Source: Asticcacaulis excentricus CB 48 (GTDB lineage: Bacteria; Pseudomonadota; Alphaproteobacteria; Caulobacterales; Caulobacteraceae). Taken from it: a stretch of DNA of 64,000 nt. The stretch's first letter is position 1. Each line of letters begins with the position of its first letter. The notes under the pieces are model-generated. The model was not told where the DNA came from. It saw only the letters and a program-made list of their open reading frames with translations, and did not search any database. Below, one piece after another: positions 16,933 through 25,783 of the stretch. The translations under genes were made by a program, and so were the position numbers. The DNA lies in contig NC_014817.1 of the NCBI RefSeq assembly GCF_000175215.2, positions 1,201,501 through 1,265,500 on the forward strand. The letters run 5' to 3'.

Positions 16933-19107
16933 TCAGCGTCCGGGGAACTTCAATCGAAACGCATTGGCCACCACGACCAGCGACGAGGCCGACATGGCAA
17001 TCGCGGCGATCAGCGGCGTCACCCAGCCGCCCACGGCCAGCGGGACCGCTATCAGATTATAACCAAACGACAGGACGAAATTCTGCGTGACGATGCGCCC
17101 GGTGCGTTCGGCCACACGCAGCGCCTCGGCCACGGGCCACAGGCTGTCGCCGCGAAACACAAGGTCGGCGGCGTTCTGCGTGATGTCCATGCCCGACGCG
17201 GGGGAGATGGAGACGCTTGCCGCCGACAGGGCCGCCGCGTCGTTCAGCCCATCGCCGACCATCAGCACCTTGCGCCCCTCGGCTTGCAGGCGCTGCACGG
17301 TAGCTAGCTTTTCCAGCGGCGACAGATCGGCGTGACAGGTGTCGATGCCCAGCTCCGCCGTCACCTGTTCCGCCGCGACGCGCCGGTCGCCGGACAGGAG
17401 CCATATGTCGAGCCCGTGCGCCTTCAGGGAGTCGATGGTGCGCCGCGCATCGAGCCGCAACGTGTCTTCGAACACCAGACGTACCGGGGCATTTGTACCC
17501 CGCCGGAACCACAGTTCGGGGGCGCTGTCGCCGGTGGACTCTATACCCAGCCAAGCCGCCTTGCCCAGCCATACCGGCTCACCCTCCACCTCACCGCGCA
17601 GGCCGCAGCCGGGCACGTCTTCGACCGAGGCGGGCGCGACAGGGAGGTCGGGCCGCGCCTGCACGAGCGCGCGCGACAGGGGGTGACGGCTTTGCGCCGC
17701 CAGCGCCACAGCCAGCCGCGTCTCGTATTCGTTCAGCGCCGACGGGTTCATCCACATCGGTTGGCCGCGCGTCAGGGTGCCGGTCTTGTCAAAGATGACC
17801 GTATCGGCGGCGGCCAGACGCTCCAGCCCGCGCGCGGATTTCAGCAGGATGCCGCGCCGGAACAATCGACCGGACGCCAGAACCTGCGCCACCGGCACGG
17901 CCAGCCCCAGCGCGCAGGGGCAGGTGACGATCAGCACGGCCATGGCCTTCAGCAGCGCGTCCTGCCAGCCGCCATGCCCCCACAGGGCCCAACCGGCAAA
18001 GGTCAGGGCGGCGACGATATGCACGACTGGCGCATAGATGGCCGCCACGCGGTCGGCGATGTGCACAAAACGCGCCTGTCCCTGTTCCGCCGTCTCCATC
18101 AGGGCCACGGTGCGCGACAGAAGGCTGTTCTCGGAGGGCGCTGTGATGACGGCTTCCACAGGGGCGGCGACATTGATCGTGCCCGCATAGACCGTCTCAC
18201 CGGGGCCGACGGCGCGCGGCAGGGTCTCACCCGTCAGCAGGCTGGTATCGACATCGGTTGCGCCACGCGTCAGGGTGGCGTCGGCGGCGATTTTTTCACC
18301 GGCGGCCACTATAAGCGTCATGCCGGGGCGTAGGTCACTGATCTTGCACGCACGTACCTGGCCGCCTTCGCGCACCGTGGCCGTGCCGTCCAGCATGGCC
18401 AGCAGCCCCTCGGCGGCCTCACGCGCCTTGCCGCGCGCCTTGAGGTCGAGATAGCGCCCGATCAGCAGGAAGAACAGCAGCATCACCGAGGCGTCGAAAT
18501 AGACGTGCGGCCCGTGGCGGATCGTCTCGAACAGGCTCATCCCTGCCGTTAGCAACACGGCGACGCTGATTGGTACGTCCATATGGCTGCGGCCGTGCCT
18601 GAGGGCCGCCATGGCACTGCGGAAGAAGGGGCGACCGGCATAAAGCGTGGTTGGCAGGGCGACCAGCGCCATCGCCCAGTGCATCAGGTCGCGCGTCGCC
18701 CCGTTGAGCGAGGCGTCATCGCTGAACCACAAGGCGTCAGCAAACAGCATGACAAAGGTGGTGGCAAACCCGGCCACGGCGAGACAACGCAGCAGCAGGC
18801 TCTCTTCGGCCTTCGCCCCTTCGCTGGCTTTCGAAATGTCGAAGGGAGCGACGGAAAAGCCCAGCGCCTCGACGGCAGCGGCCAGATCATTGGCGCGCGG
18901 GGTAAAATCGTCCTTGCCCCACACTAGTTTCAGCCTCTGGGTGGCGTAGGTCATGCGCGCACTGACGCCGTCATAGGCATTGAGCGTGCTTTCGACCTTC
19001 CACGCGCAGGCGGCACAGCGCATCCCCTCGACGCGCAGATAGAGCGCCTGATGGCCGTCGTCCTCTTCGGTGACGTAGCAGCCGTAATCGGTCAGGGTGT
19101 CGGTCAT
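16933..19107 (-). CDS. ccoI: Copper-exporting P1B-type ATPase for cbb3 oxidase assembly
   Basis: 724 residues. Order: HMA metal-binding domain with GMRCAACAWK (about residue 28), eight membrane segments, TCPCALGLAVP transport motif, phosphorylation site DKTGTLTRG, and hinge GDGLNDAAALS. CcoI/FixI loads copper for the CuB centre of the cbb3 oxidase across the inner membrane. It is translationally coupled to ccoS by an ATGA overlap (ccoS stop inside the ccoI start) and is the last gene of the ccoNOQP-GHIS array. Confidence 0.95.
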   Translation of the reverse strand: MTDTLTDYGCYVTEEDDGHQALYLRVEGMRCAACAWKVESTLNAYDGVSARMTYATQRLKLVWGKDDFTPRANDLAAAVEALGFSVAPFDISKASEGAKAEESLLLRCLAVAGFATTFVMLFADALWFSDDASLNGATRDLMHWAMALVALPTTLYAGRPFFRSAMAALRHGRSHMDVPISVAVLLTAGMSLFETIRHGPHVYFDASVMLLFFLLIGRYLDLKARGKAREAAEGLLAMLDGTATVREGGQVRACKISDLRPGMTLIVAAGEKIAADATLTRGATDVDTSLLTGETLPRAVGPGETVYAGTINVAAPVEAVITAPSENSLLSRTVALMETAEQGQARFVHIADRVAAIYAPVVHIVAALTFAGWALWGHGGWQDALLKAMAVLIVTCPCALGLAVPVAQVLASGRLFRRGILLKSARGLERLAAADTVIFDKTGTLTRGQPMWMNPSALNEYETRLAVALAAQSRHPLSRALVQARPDLPVAPASVEDVPGCGLRGEVEGEPVWLGKAAWLGIESTGDSAPELWFRRGTNAPVRLVFEDTLRLDARRTIDSLKAHGLDIWLLSGDRRVAAEQVTAELGIDTCHADLSPLEKLATVQRLQAEGRKVLMVGDGLNDAAALSAASVSISPASGMDITQNAADLVFRGDSLWPVAEALRVAERTGRIVTQNFVLSFGYNLIAVPLAVGGWVTPLIAAIAMSASSLVVVANAFRLKFPGR

Positions 19108-19250
19108 GGCTCGTCATCGTCGTGCAGGATGCGCTCGGCCTGCATCTCCGGATCGTCGAACTGCTGGCTGCGCAGGGCCCACATGAAGGCCGCCCCCGCA
19201 ATCAGGGCCAGCACACCCGCCGCCGCCACCAGAAGGATCAGAATGTCCAC
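19104..19250 (-). CDS. ccoS: cbb3 oxidase maturation protein CcoS
   Basis: 48 residues starting GTG at 19250, two bases after the ccoH stop. One N-terminal membrane helix (VDILILLVAAAGVLALIAG) is followed by the family signature FMWALRSQQFDDPEMQAERI and an acidic end DDDEP. CcoS is needed for insertion of redox cofactors into CcoN. A longer reading from 19427 would overlap ccoH almost entirely and is not credible. Confidence 0.9.
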   Translation of the reverse strand: MDILILLVAAAGVLALIAGAAFMWALRSQQFDDPEMQAERILHDDDEP

Positions 19251-19252
19251 GA

Positions 19253-19759
19253 TCAGTTTTCCACGAACGCGCGCGTCTGCATCTGCTGGTCCGCCACCTG
19301 CACGGTGATGTGGGCCGTCCAGACGCTGGGGGAGGGCAGGGCGGCGGTGGTCGCATAAACGCCCTGGCCTTCGGGCGTGAGCACCAGATGGCGGTCCAGC
19401 GCCTTTTGCGCCGGGTGGATCAGCCACACCTCGACCTGCCCGCGGTCCAGCGGCGCGCCCTTGGCGTCGAGCGCCCGCACCCTCAGCCGCCCGCCCGTGT
19501 GGCTGAGCGTGACCTGCCAGCCGAGCGCCTTCTGGGCAGCGGCGGCTTCCAGAGTCTGGTTATAGGCCAGCCCCTTTTCATAGGCCTGCGGTGTGACCTC
19601 GCTGGGCTGATGGCGAAAGGCGATGACCGTGAAACAGATCAGGGGGATCATGAAGCTGAGGAAAAAGGCCGCGATCACCCACGGCACGAAGCGGCCGCGC
19701 CGGCGGTCGATCTCGGCCTGAGAGAGGGGTTTGGCCTCAGCGAATGAAGTAGCTGTCAT
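19253..19759 (-). CDS. ccoH: cbb3 oxidase assembly protein CcoH/FixH
   Basis: 168 residues from ATG 19759 (MTATSFAEAKPLSQAEIDRR). A TTG further up at 19786 gives nine more residues and is less likely. One membrane helix (about residues 25-48, FVPWVIAAFFLSFMIPLICF). The periplasmic part has a FixH beta-sandwich pattern (GWQVTLSHTGGRLRVRALDAKG...VWLIHPAQKALDRHLVL). It overlaps the end of ccoG by 23 bp and is followed directly by ccoS. Role: stabilises the cbb3 oxidase during assembly. Confidence 0.9.
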   Translation of the reverse strand: MTATSFAEAKPLSQAEIDRRRGRFVPWVIAAFFLSFMIPLICFTVIAFRHQPSEVTPQAYEKGLAYNQTLEAAAAQKALGWQVTLSHTGGRLRVRALDAKGAPLDRGQVEVWLIHPAQKALDRHLVLTPEGQGVYATTAALPSPSVWTAHITVQVADQQMQTRAFVEN

Positions 19760-21197
19760 GGCGGGCGCTTTCGGGAGTGTTGCCAAGGTTTTGGGCAGAG
19801 TTGCGGGTGTCAGATAAAAGGAAGCGGATGTTGCTGCGGCCGTGCGTTGTGGCCTCCGGCGTATCGACGCGCACGCGGAAACTGGCGACGCTGTTGGCCG
19901 GGACGTGCAGCGTCTCGACCGTCTCGTCTCCGGCGGCCAGCACCTCCATTCGCGCCTGAGACAGGCCCTGTGTGGTGAGGCGATAGGCGCGATCGTCGTG
20001 CGACTTGTTCAGGATCTTGATCTGATAGTTGTTGCGCACGCTGCCGTCGGACAGGCGCACAAACTGCGGGGCACGGGCGTGGTTGACCGTTAGTTCGCTC
20101 AGCGGGCGCAGCACAATGGCGGTCAGCATCAGGCTGCCCACGACCGACAGGATCAGGGCATAGGCCACGGTGCGCGGCCGCACCCAGCGCATCTTTTGCC
20201 GCGGCACGACGGTCTTGCCGCTTTTACGGTGAGCGATATCGAGCGTGCGATAGCCTTCGCGGCGCTGACGCTGGTTCGACTCGGTGTCATAACGGATCAG
20301 ACCGCGCGGCAGGTCGATCTTGTCCATCACGCTGTTGCACGCGTCGATGCAAAGGCCGCACGAGATGCACTGCATCTGAAGCCCATCACGAATGTCGATG
20401 CCCATGGGGCAGACGATGACGCAGGAATCACAGTCGATACAGTGGCCCTTGCCGTCCCAGCTTTCCCCCTTCTTGTGCTTGCCGCGCGGTTCGCCACGTT
20501 CGGCCTCGTAAGTGATGATAAGGGTGTCCTTGTCGAACATGGCCGACTGAAAGCGCGCATAAGGGCACATATAGGTGCAGACGTTTTCGCGCGCGAAGCC
20601 GGCCATGAAATAGGTCGAAAGCGTCAGGGCGATGATCCAGCCCAGCACCGACCACGACACATCCAGATGCCACAGGTCGCTGAAGAGGGTGGGCGCGTCA
20701 TTGAAATAGAAGACCCACGCCCCGCCGGTGACGGCCCCGATCAGCAGCCAGATCAGGTGGGTCAGCGCTTTTTTCCATAGCTTTTCGAGCGTCCACGCGC
20801 ATTCGTCCAGCTTGCGCCGCGCATTGCGGTCGCCTTGCACGAAGCGTTCGACCCATACGAACAGGTCGGTCCACACGGTCTGCGGGCAGGCATAGCCGCA
20901 CCACGCCCGGCCCAGCAGGGCCGTGGCGAAGAACAGGCCGATGGCGGCGAGTATCAGCACGCCGACCAGCAGATAGACCTCCTGTGGCCAGATTTCGATG
21001 CCGAAGAAATAACCGCGCTGCCCCACCAGATCGACCAGTATGGCCTGATCCGGCACGTGCGGGCCGCGGTCCCAGCGCAGCCACGGGGCCGCGTAGTAGA
21101 GGCCGAGCAGGACGATCATGCTCAGCCATTTCAGGGACCGGAAGGTGCCTTTGACGCGGCGCGGGTAGATTTTCCGGGCGGTTTCAAACAGGGACAT
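19737..21197 (-). CDS. ccoG: Ferredoxin-like cbb3 oxidase accessory protein CcoG/FixG
   Basis: 486 residues with several membrane helices in the N-terminal half, a CGYACPQTVWTDLFVW motif (about residue 107), and two 4Fe-4S clusters (CIDCDSCVIVCPMG and CISCGLCIDACN, about residues 255-285). The C-terminal periplasmic IgG-like domain ends HDSYFIR. CcoG is a Cu(II) reductase supplying Cu(I) for cbb3 maturation. It lies 57 bp after ccoP, separated by a GC-rich hairpin, and overlaps ccoH. ATG 21197. Confidence 0.95.
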   Translation of the reverse strand: MSLFETARKIYPRRVKGTFRSLKWLSMIVLLGLYYAAPWLRWDRGPHVPDQAILVDLVGQRGYFFGIEIWPQEVYLLVGVLILAAIGLFFATALLGRAWCGYACPQTVWTDLFVWVERFVQGDRNARRKLDECAWTLEKLWKKALTHLIWLLIGAVTGGAWVFYFNDAPTLFSDLWHLDVSWSVLGWIIALTLSTYFMAGFARENVCTYMCPYARFQSAMFDKDTLIITYEAERGEPRGKHKKGESWDGKGHCIDCDSCVIVCPMGIDIRDGLQMQCISCGLCIDACNSVMDKIDLPRGLIRYDTESNQRQRREGYRTLDIAHRKSGKTVVPRQKMRWVRPRTVAYALILSVVGSLMLTAIVLRPLSELTVNHARAPQFVRLSDGSVRNNYQIKILNKSHDDRAYRLTTQGLSQARMEVLAAGDETVETLHVPANSVASFRVRVDTPEATTHGRSNIRFLLSDTRNSAQNLGNTPESARHDSYFIR

Positions 21198-21218
21198 GGT
21201 GTTTACTCAAAAAATCCA

Positions 21219-21244
21219 CCTCCCGGTGGGGGCGCACCGGGAGG
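21219..21244. terminator. GC-rich hairpin between ccoP and ccoG
   Basis: Perfect arms CCTCCCGGTG and CACCGGGAGG with a 6-base loop lie in the 56-bp gap separating the structural genes (ccoNOQP) from the maturation genes (ccoGHIS). It could lower read-through so that maturation proteins are made in smaller amounts, or be one more copy of the CTCCC-type extragenic repeat. No U-run on the minus strand. Confidence 0.45.
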
Positions 21245-21253
21245 GGGGACGGG

Positions 21254-22144
21254 TCACTCACCGCCGCCCAGACTGTGGACGTAGATGGCGACCTGACGGC
21301 GGGAATCGTCGGACATGCGCGACTGCCAGGACGGCATGACGCCGGCGCGGCCCTTGGTGATGGTCTGGACAAGGGTGGCCTTGTCGCCGCCATAGAGCCA
21401 GATGGCGTCATTGAGGCGCGGGGCGCCCATCTGACGGTTGCCGATACCGCCTTCGCCGTGACAGCTGACGCAGTTCTGCTGAAACACCGCCTGACCGCGC
21501 GTGAAGGCGGCCGAGGCCACCGGCTGACGCAGATAGCTCACATAGGTGGCCACGTCGTCGATCTGGGCCGGGGTCAGCATCCCTTCGCGGCCCATGACGG
21601 CGCCAAAGGCGGGCATGGCCACGGCGTGCGTGTTCGGGTGGGTCGAATGCGAGCCGACATTGATGGTGTTGTATATGTCTTCGGCGGTGCCGCCGAACAG
21701 CCAGTCGTCGTCGTTGAGGTTGGGATAGCCGCGACGGCCTTCGCCCCCCGCCCCGTGACAGGCGGCGCAGTTTTCCTTGAACACCACTTCACCACCGGCG
21801 CGGGCAAATTCAAACAGGACGGGGTCCTGCTTGATTTCGGCAAAGCTCGCCTTGTGGAACTTACCGAGCCAGCCGCTTTGACGCTGCGTGATCTCGGCCT
21901 GCTCGTGCTTCAGCTTGTCGTACTGGGTCCAGCCGGCAATGCCCTTGGTGTGACCGCTAAGCGTCGGCCAGGACGGATAGACCACCCAGTAGCCGATGGC
22001 CCAGACGATGGTCAGCATCCACACGATCAGCCACCAGCGCGGGGCGGGGTTGTTCAGTTCCTTCAGGCCGTCCCATTCGTGGCCCGTCGTCTCGACCCCG
22101 GTGTGGGAGTCGATGTCTTTGTGGGGGTCGGGCGCATCAGACAT
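21254..22144 (-). CDS. ccoP: cbb3 oxidase diheme cytochrome c subunit
   Basis: 296 residues: a cytoplasmic tail, one membrane helix (about residues 36-58, WWLIVWMLTIVWAIGYWVVY), then two cytochrome c domains with heme motifs CAACH (about residue 132) and CVSCH (about residue 223). It passes electrons from c-type cytochromes to CcoO/CcoN. Start ATG 22144 overlaps the ccoQ stop by 8 bases. Length and layout are normal for the family. Confidence 0.96.
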   Translation of the reverse strand: MSDAPDPHKDIDSHTGVETTGHEWDGLKELNNPAPRWWLIVWMLTIVWAIGYWVVYPSWPTLSGHTKGIAGWTQYDKLKHEQAEITQRQSGWLGKFHKASFAEIKQDPVLFEFARAGGEVVFKENCAACHGAGGEGRRGYPNLNDDDWLFGGTAEDIYNTINVGSHSTHPNTHAVAMPAFGAVMGREGMLTPAQIDDVATYVSYLRQPVASAAFTRGQAVFQQNCVSCHGEGGIGNRQMGAPRLNDAIWLYGGDKATLVQTITKGRAGVMPSWQSRMSDDSRRQVAIYVHSLGGGE

Positions 22145-22292
22145 GGTCGGTGTCCTCGTCTTGGAGGGGGATAAGGCGATGCGCCTGAAGCGCGTCTTTG
22201 TTCTTCGGCCAGTAGGCCCACAGGGCGATGCCGAGGAAGGTGAGCGTGAAGGCGAGCGTGATGAGCCCGCCCATAAGCGACAGGTTCATCAT
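22137..22292 (-). CDS. ccoQ: cbb3 oxidase small subunit CcoQ
   Basis: 51 residues. One membrane helix (MGGLITLAFTLTFLGIALWAY) is followed by the family signature WPKNKDALQAHRLIPLQDED. The start ATG (22292) overlaps the ccoO stop as ATGA, and its stop overlaps the ccoP start, so all three are translationally coupled. CcoQ stabilises CcoP within the complex. Confidence 0.92.
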   Translation of the reverse strand: MMNLSLMGGLITLAFTLTFLGIALWAYWPKNKDALQAHRLIPLQDEDTDHV

Positions 22293-23044
22293 TTGGCGGC
22301 TCCGGTCTTCGGTTTCAGGGCGTAGTCCGGGTCGTAGGTCGAGAAATCGACATCCGTACCCAGCTTTTGCAGATAGGCGATCAGGGCATCCATCTCGGTG
22401 ATCTCGTCGGGATTGCCGTCGAAATCGCGCACCGCCACCTTGTCGCCATAGCGTTCCTGAAGGCCGCTGGGGTCGATAATGGTGTTGGGATTGGCCTGCG
22501 CCTCATAGTCGTTCTGCGCCTCGTCGATCATGGCCTGCGTATAGGGCACGCCCAGCGACTGAAGCACCTTCAGGCGCTTTTTGATGCGCCAGTCGCCATA
22601 GGGCTTTTCAGCCAGAAAGGCGTAGCTGGGCATGATCGATTCTGGCACCACGGCGCGCGGGTTTTTCAGGTGCGCGACGTGCCATTCGTCGGAATACTTG
22701 CCACCCACGCGGGCCAGATCGGGCCCGGTGCGCTTGGAGCCCCAGACGAAGGGGTGGTCGTACATGCTTTCGGCTGCCAGCGAGTAGTGGCCATAGCGCT
22801 GCTGCTCATCGCGCAGGGGGCGGATCTGCTGCGAATGGCAGGTGTTGCAGCCTTCGCGGATGTAGATTTCCTGCCCCATCAGCTCTAGCGGCGTATAGGG
22901 ACGCACGCCCTTGACCGGCTCGATCGTGGTTTGCATGCGAAACAGTGGCAGGATCTCGATGATGCCGCCGATCGACACCGCAATGACGGTGAAGATCAGC
23001 AGGAGCATGGAGTTGCGTTCGAGTTTTTTATGTTTTTCCAGCAT
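22289..23044 (-). CDS. ccoO: cbb3 oxidase monoheme cytochrome c subunit
   Basis: 251 residues with an N-terminal membrane anchor (about residues 15-35, LLLIFTVIAVSIGGIIEILP) and a single heme motif CNTCH in YIREGCNTCHSQQIRPL (about residue 60). The VGGKYSDEWHVAHLKNPRAVVP stretch, quoted in part, is typical of CcoO. Starts on the last base of the ccoN stop (TGATG) and ends in ATGA with ccoQ. Confidence 0.96.
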   Translation of the reverse strand: MLEKHKKLERNSMLLLIFTVIAVSIGGIIEILPLFRMQTTIEPVKGVRPYTPLELMGQEIYIREGCNTCHSQQIRPLRDEQQRYGHYSLAAESMYDHPFVWGSKRTGPDLARVGGKYSDEWHVAHLKNPRAVVPESIMPSYAFLAEKPYGDWRIKKRLKVLQSLGVPYTQAMIDEAQNDYEAQANPNTIIDPSGLQERYGDKVAVRDFDGNPDEITEMDALIAYLQKLGTDVDFSTYDPDYALKPKTGAAK

Positions 23045-24540
23045 CAGACGTGCTCCGGCAGGGCGGCGGGGGTCAGCGAGGGGGTGTCCGTTTCCGAGGC
23101 GACGCTGTCGGGGCTGGCGATGGTCTTCCAGATGTTGAAGACCATGATCAGCGCCCCCAGCAGGAACAGAAGGCCCCCGATGGCGCGGATGATGTAGTAG
23201 GGGTGCATGGCCGCGACGGTTTCGACGAACGAATAGGTCAGGAAGCCCATCTCGTTATAGGCGCGCCACATCAGGCCCTGCATGATGCCGGCCACCCACA
23301 TCGAGGTGATGTAGACGACGATGCCAACGGTCGCGACCCACAGGTGCAGCGAGATCAGCTTCGTCGAATACATGCCGGGCTTCTTCCACAGGTGCGGCAC
23401 CAGATAGTAGATGGCGCCGAATGAGATGAAGGCGACCCAGCCCAGCGCGCCCGCATGGACGTGCCCGATGGTCCAGTCCGTATAGTGCGACAGCGAGTTG
23501 ACGGCCTTGATCGACATCAGCGGTCCCTCAAAGGTGGACATGCCGTAGAAGCTCAGCGCGATGATCATGAATTGCAGGATCGGGTCGTCGCGCAGTTTGT
23601 GCCACGCCCCCGACAGGGTCATCATGCCGTTGATCATGCCGCCCCAGGACGGCATCCACAGGATGATGGAGAAGGTCATGCCCAGAGTCTGCGCCCAGTC
23701 GGGCAGGGCGGTGTAGAGCAGGTGGTGCGGACCGGCCCAGATATAGATGAAGATCAGCGCCCAGAAGTGGATGATCGACAGGCGATAGGAATAGACCGGA
23801 CGGTTGGCCTGCTTCGGGATGTAGTAATACATGATGCCAAGGAAGCCGGCGGTCAGGAAGAAGCCCACCGCATTGTGGCCGTACCACCACTGGATCAGGG
23901 CCGACTGCACGCCCGCCCAGGCCGAATAGCTGTGGACGCTGCCGATCTGGATGGGCACCGACACGTTGTTGACGAGGTGCAGGATGGCCACGGTGACGAT
24001 AAAGGCCAGATAGAACCAGTTGGCGACGTAGATGTGCTTTTCCTGACGCTTCCACAGGGTGCCGAGGAAGTTGATCAGATAGGCCACCCAGACGATGGTC
24101 AGCCACAGGTCGGCATACCATTCCGGCTCCGCATATTCCTTGCCCTGCGTGACGCCGAAGACGTAGCCGAGACCCGCCATCAGGATGAAGGCCTGATAGC
24201 CCCAGAAGGTGAACCAGCTCAGACCATCCGAGAAGAGGCGCGCGCGGCAGGTGCGCTGCACGACGTGGTAGGAGGTGGCAAACAACACATTGCCGCCAAA
24301 GGCAAAAATCACCGCCGAGGTGTGCAGCGGGCGCAACCGCCCGAAGGTCAGATAGGGCGGGATGTTGAAGTCGGGAAAGGCCATCTGCACGGCGATCAGG
24401 AGGCCGACGGCAAAGCCCGCTATGCCCCAGAACATGGCGGCGATGGTGAAGTATTTGAGGATCGTCTCGTCATAGACCGGCCGGGAGGCGGCGGCAGCGG
24501 GGGCGACCTTTGGCGGTGGGGCTATAGCGGTTTGTGACAT
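23044..24540 (-). CDS. ccoN: cbb3-type cytochrome c oxidase catalytic subunit
   Basis: 498 residues from ATG 24540 (MSQTAIAPPP), which has AAGGAA upstream; the longer reading from 24606 is not needed. Twelve membrane segments with the heme-copper ligands in place: HTSAVIFAFGGNVLFATSYH, YGHNAVGFFLTAGFLG, WAGPHHLLYTALPDW and the HVHAGALGWVAF region. This is the high-affinity terminal oxidase used at low oxygen. It heads the ccoNOQP genes; a TauE/SafE-type gene and a Crp/Fnr regulator lie upstream on the same strand. Confidence 0.97.
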   Translation of the reverse strand: MSQTAIAPPPKVAPAAAASRPVYDETILKYFTIAAMFWGIAGFAVGLLIAVQMAFPDFNIPPYLTFGRLRPLHTSAVIFAFGGNVLFATSYHVVQRTCRARLFSDGLSWFTFWGYQAFILMAGLGYVFGVTQGKEYAEPEWYADLWLTIVWVAYLINFLGTLWKRQEKHIYVANWFYLAFIVTVAILHLVNNVSVPIQIGSVHSYSAWAGVQSALIQWWYGHNAVGFFLTAGFLGIMYYYIPKQANRPVYSYRLSIIHFWALIFIYIWAGPHHLLYTALPDWAQTLGMTFSIILWMPSWGGMINGMMTLSGAWHKLRDDPILQFMIIALSFYGMSTFEGPLMSIKAVNSLSHYTDWTIGHVHAGALGWVAFISFGAIYYLVPHLWKKPGMYSTKLISLHLWVATVGIVVYITSMWVAGIMQGLMWRAYNEMGFLTYSFVETVAAMHPYYIIRAIGGLLFLLGALIMVFNIWKTIASPDSVASETDTPSLTPAALPEHV

Positions 24541-24559
24541 GAAGTGTTTCCTTACTGTG

Positions 24560-25276
24560 TCAGAATCGGGCGCTGAGGGCGAAGAGGAGGGCGGCATTGA
24601 CGCCAAGCGCGGTCAGGCGCAGGGCGTCCTGAAACCACGGCCAGCGTTGCAGGAGGGGCGCGCCGAACAGGCCCAGCGCGCTGAGCGCCGGGACGGTGCC
24701 AGCCCCGAAGGCCAGCATCCCCAGCGCGCCGGAGAGGGGATTGCCCGCCGCGGCCACCGCCGTCAGGGCGACGAAGACGAGGCCGCATGGCAGCAGACCC
24801 AGACTTAGGCCGAGCGCATAGCGCGCCACCACGCGCGGGCTGTTGTGGCCGGACATCGCCTTGAGACGGCACGGCAGGCGCAGGCCCAACCGAAAAGGCA
24901 GGCGCAGGCCCACCCGCGCCAGAAGCCCTTCGGCCAGCAGATAGAGAAAGGCCGTGGCCACCAGAGCCAGCAGGGCGCGGCGCACCAGCTCCAGCACAGG
25001 CGAGGCGGGCAGGAAGAACAGCACGCTCCCGGCGGCGGCCCCCAGCAGGGCATAGGTGGTCAGGCGACCGGCGTGATAGGGCAAGAGCAGGCGCGCCCAC
25101 CGCGACTGACCCGGCGCGGCCATCTGCATCAGCACAAACGGCCCGCACATGGGCAGACAGTGGGCGACACTCCCCGTCAGACCGGCCAGGAACAGGCCAA
25201 GCCACAGCGGCCCCTGTCCCTCGACAAGGGCGCCACAGGCCGGGAACAGTCCCGAAAAGACCTCGTGCGCCGTCAT
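24560..25276 (-). CDS. TauE/SafE-family membrane protein, cbb3-linked metal-handling candidate
   Basis: 238 residues from ATG 25276 (MTAHEVFSGLFPAC) with CAGGACAG upstream; the longer frame to 25423 has no ribosome site. About six membrane helices. A conserved AHCLPMCGPFVLMQ motif (His and two Cys, about residue 40) is typical of the DsbD/TauE-like proteins found beside cco maturation genes, where copper or heavy-metal handling is suspected. The stop is only 19 bp before ccoN, so it is probably transcribed with the oxidase. Transport substrate unproven. Confidence 0.8.
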   Translation of the reverse strand: MTAHEVFSGLFPACGALVEGQGPLWLGLFLAGLTGSVAHCLPMCGPFVLMQMAAPGQSRWARLLLPYHAGRLTTYALLGAAAGSVLFFLPASPVLELVRRALLALVATAFLYLLAEGLLARVGLRLPFRLGLRLPCRLKAMSGHNSPRVVARYALGLSLGLLPCGLVFVALTAVAAAGNPLSGALGMLAFGAGTVPALSALGLFGAPLLQRWPWFQDALRLTALGVNAALLFALSARF

Positions 25277-25430
25277 ATGTGTCTGTCCTGATGGGGGCCG
25301 GAATACGGCCGCCGCCTCGCTGTGGGTGAAAGGCCGTTGGGCGGCCTGTGTGTGTAGGGGGTGGTTACAGTTGCGCGCGGACAAAAGCGCCTGAGCCAAA
25401 TGGCGCGGGGCAATTTGCCGCAAGCCGCTG

Positions 25431-25622
25431 TTATTTCGGGGGGAGGGGATCGTCCGCCGGGGCCGCCTTCGGTTCCGCTGCCACCAGAGCCGCCGCCAGC
25501 GCGATCAGTTCGTCGGTGGACAATACGACGTGCGCCAGCGACCACAGACCGTCGTCGGTCGGCGTGGGTTCCCAGCCCTTGCGTCGCACCGTGCGCAGGG
25601 CCTTATCGACGGACACGGGCAT
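25431..25622 (-). CDS. Small hypothetical protein
   Basis: 63 residues from ATG 25622 (MPVSVDKALRTVRRKGWEPTPTDD) with GAGGG upstream. A basic N-terminal part, a Trp-rich centre and a hydrophobic helix (LSTDELIALAAALVAAEP), then a proline-rich acidic end. No family recognised. It lies between the Crp/Fnr gene and the TauE/SafE gene on the same strand. Confidence 0.5.
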   Translation of the reverse strand: MPVSVDKALRTVRRKGWEPTPTDDGLWSLAHVVLSTDELIALAAALVAAEPKAAPADDPLPPK

Positions 25623-25783
25623 CCGTGCCCTCAACAGGGTCTGGAGAAAAAGGGGGTAAACATCGACTCACTCCTGAAACAGCCTCAGGGAGTGGTATAT
25701 GCAGCTACCGCCGCACGCGCCTTAACGTGCGATAGGGGCGCTATTGATCAAGGCCGTGCGGCGACTTGATATTTGATAAGTGG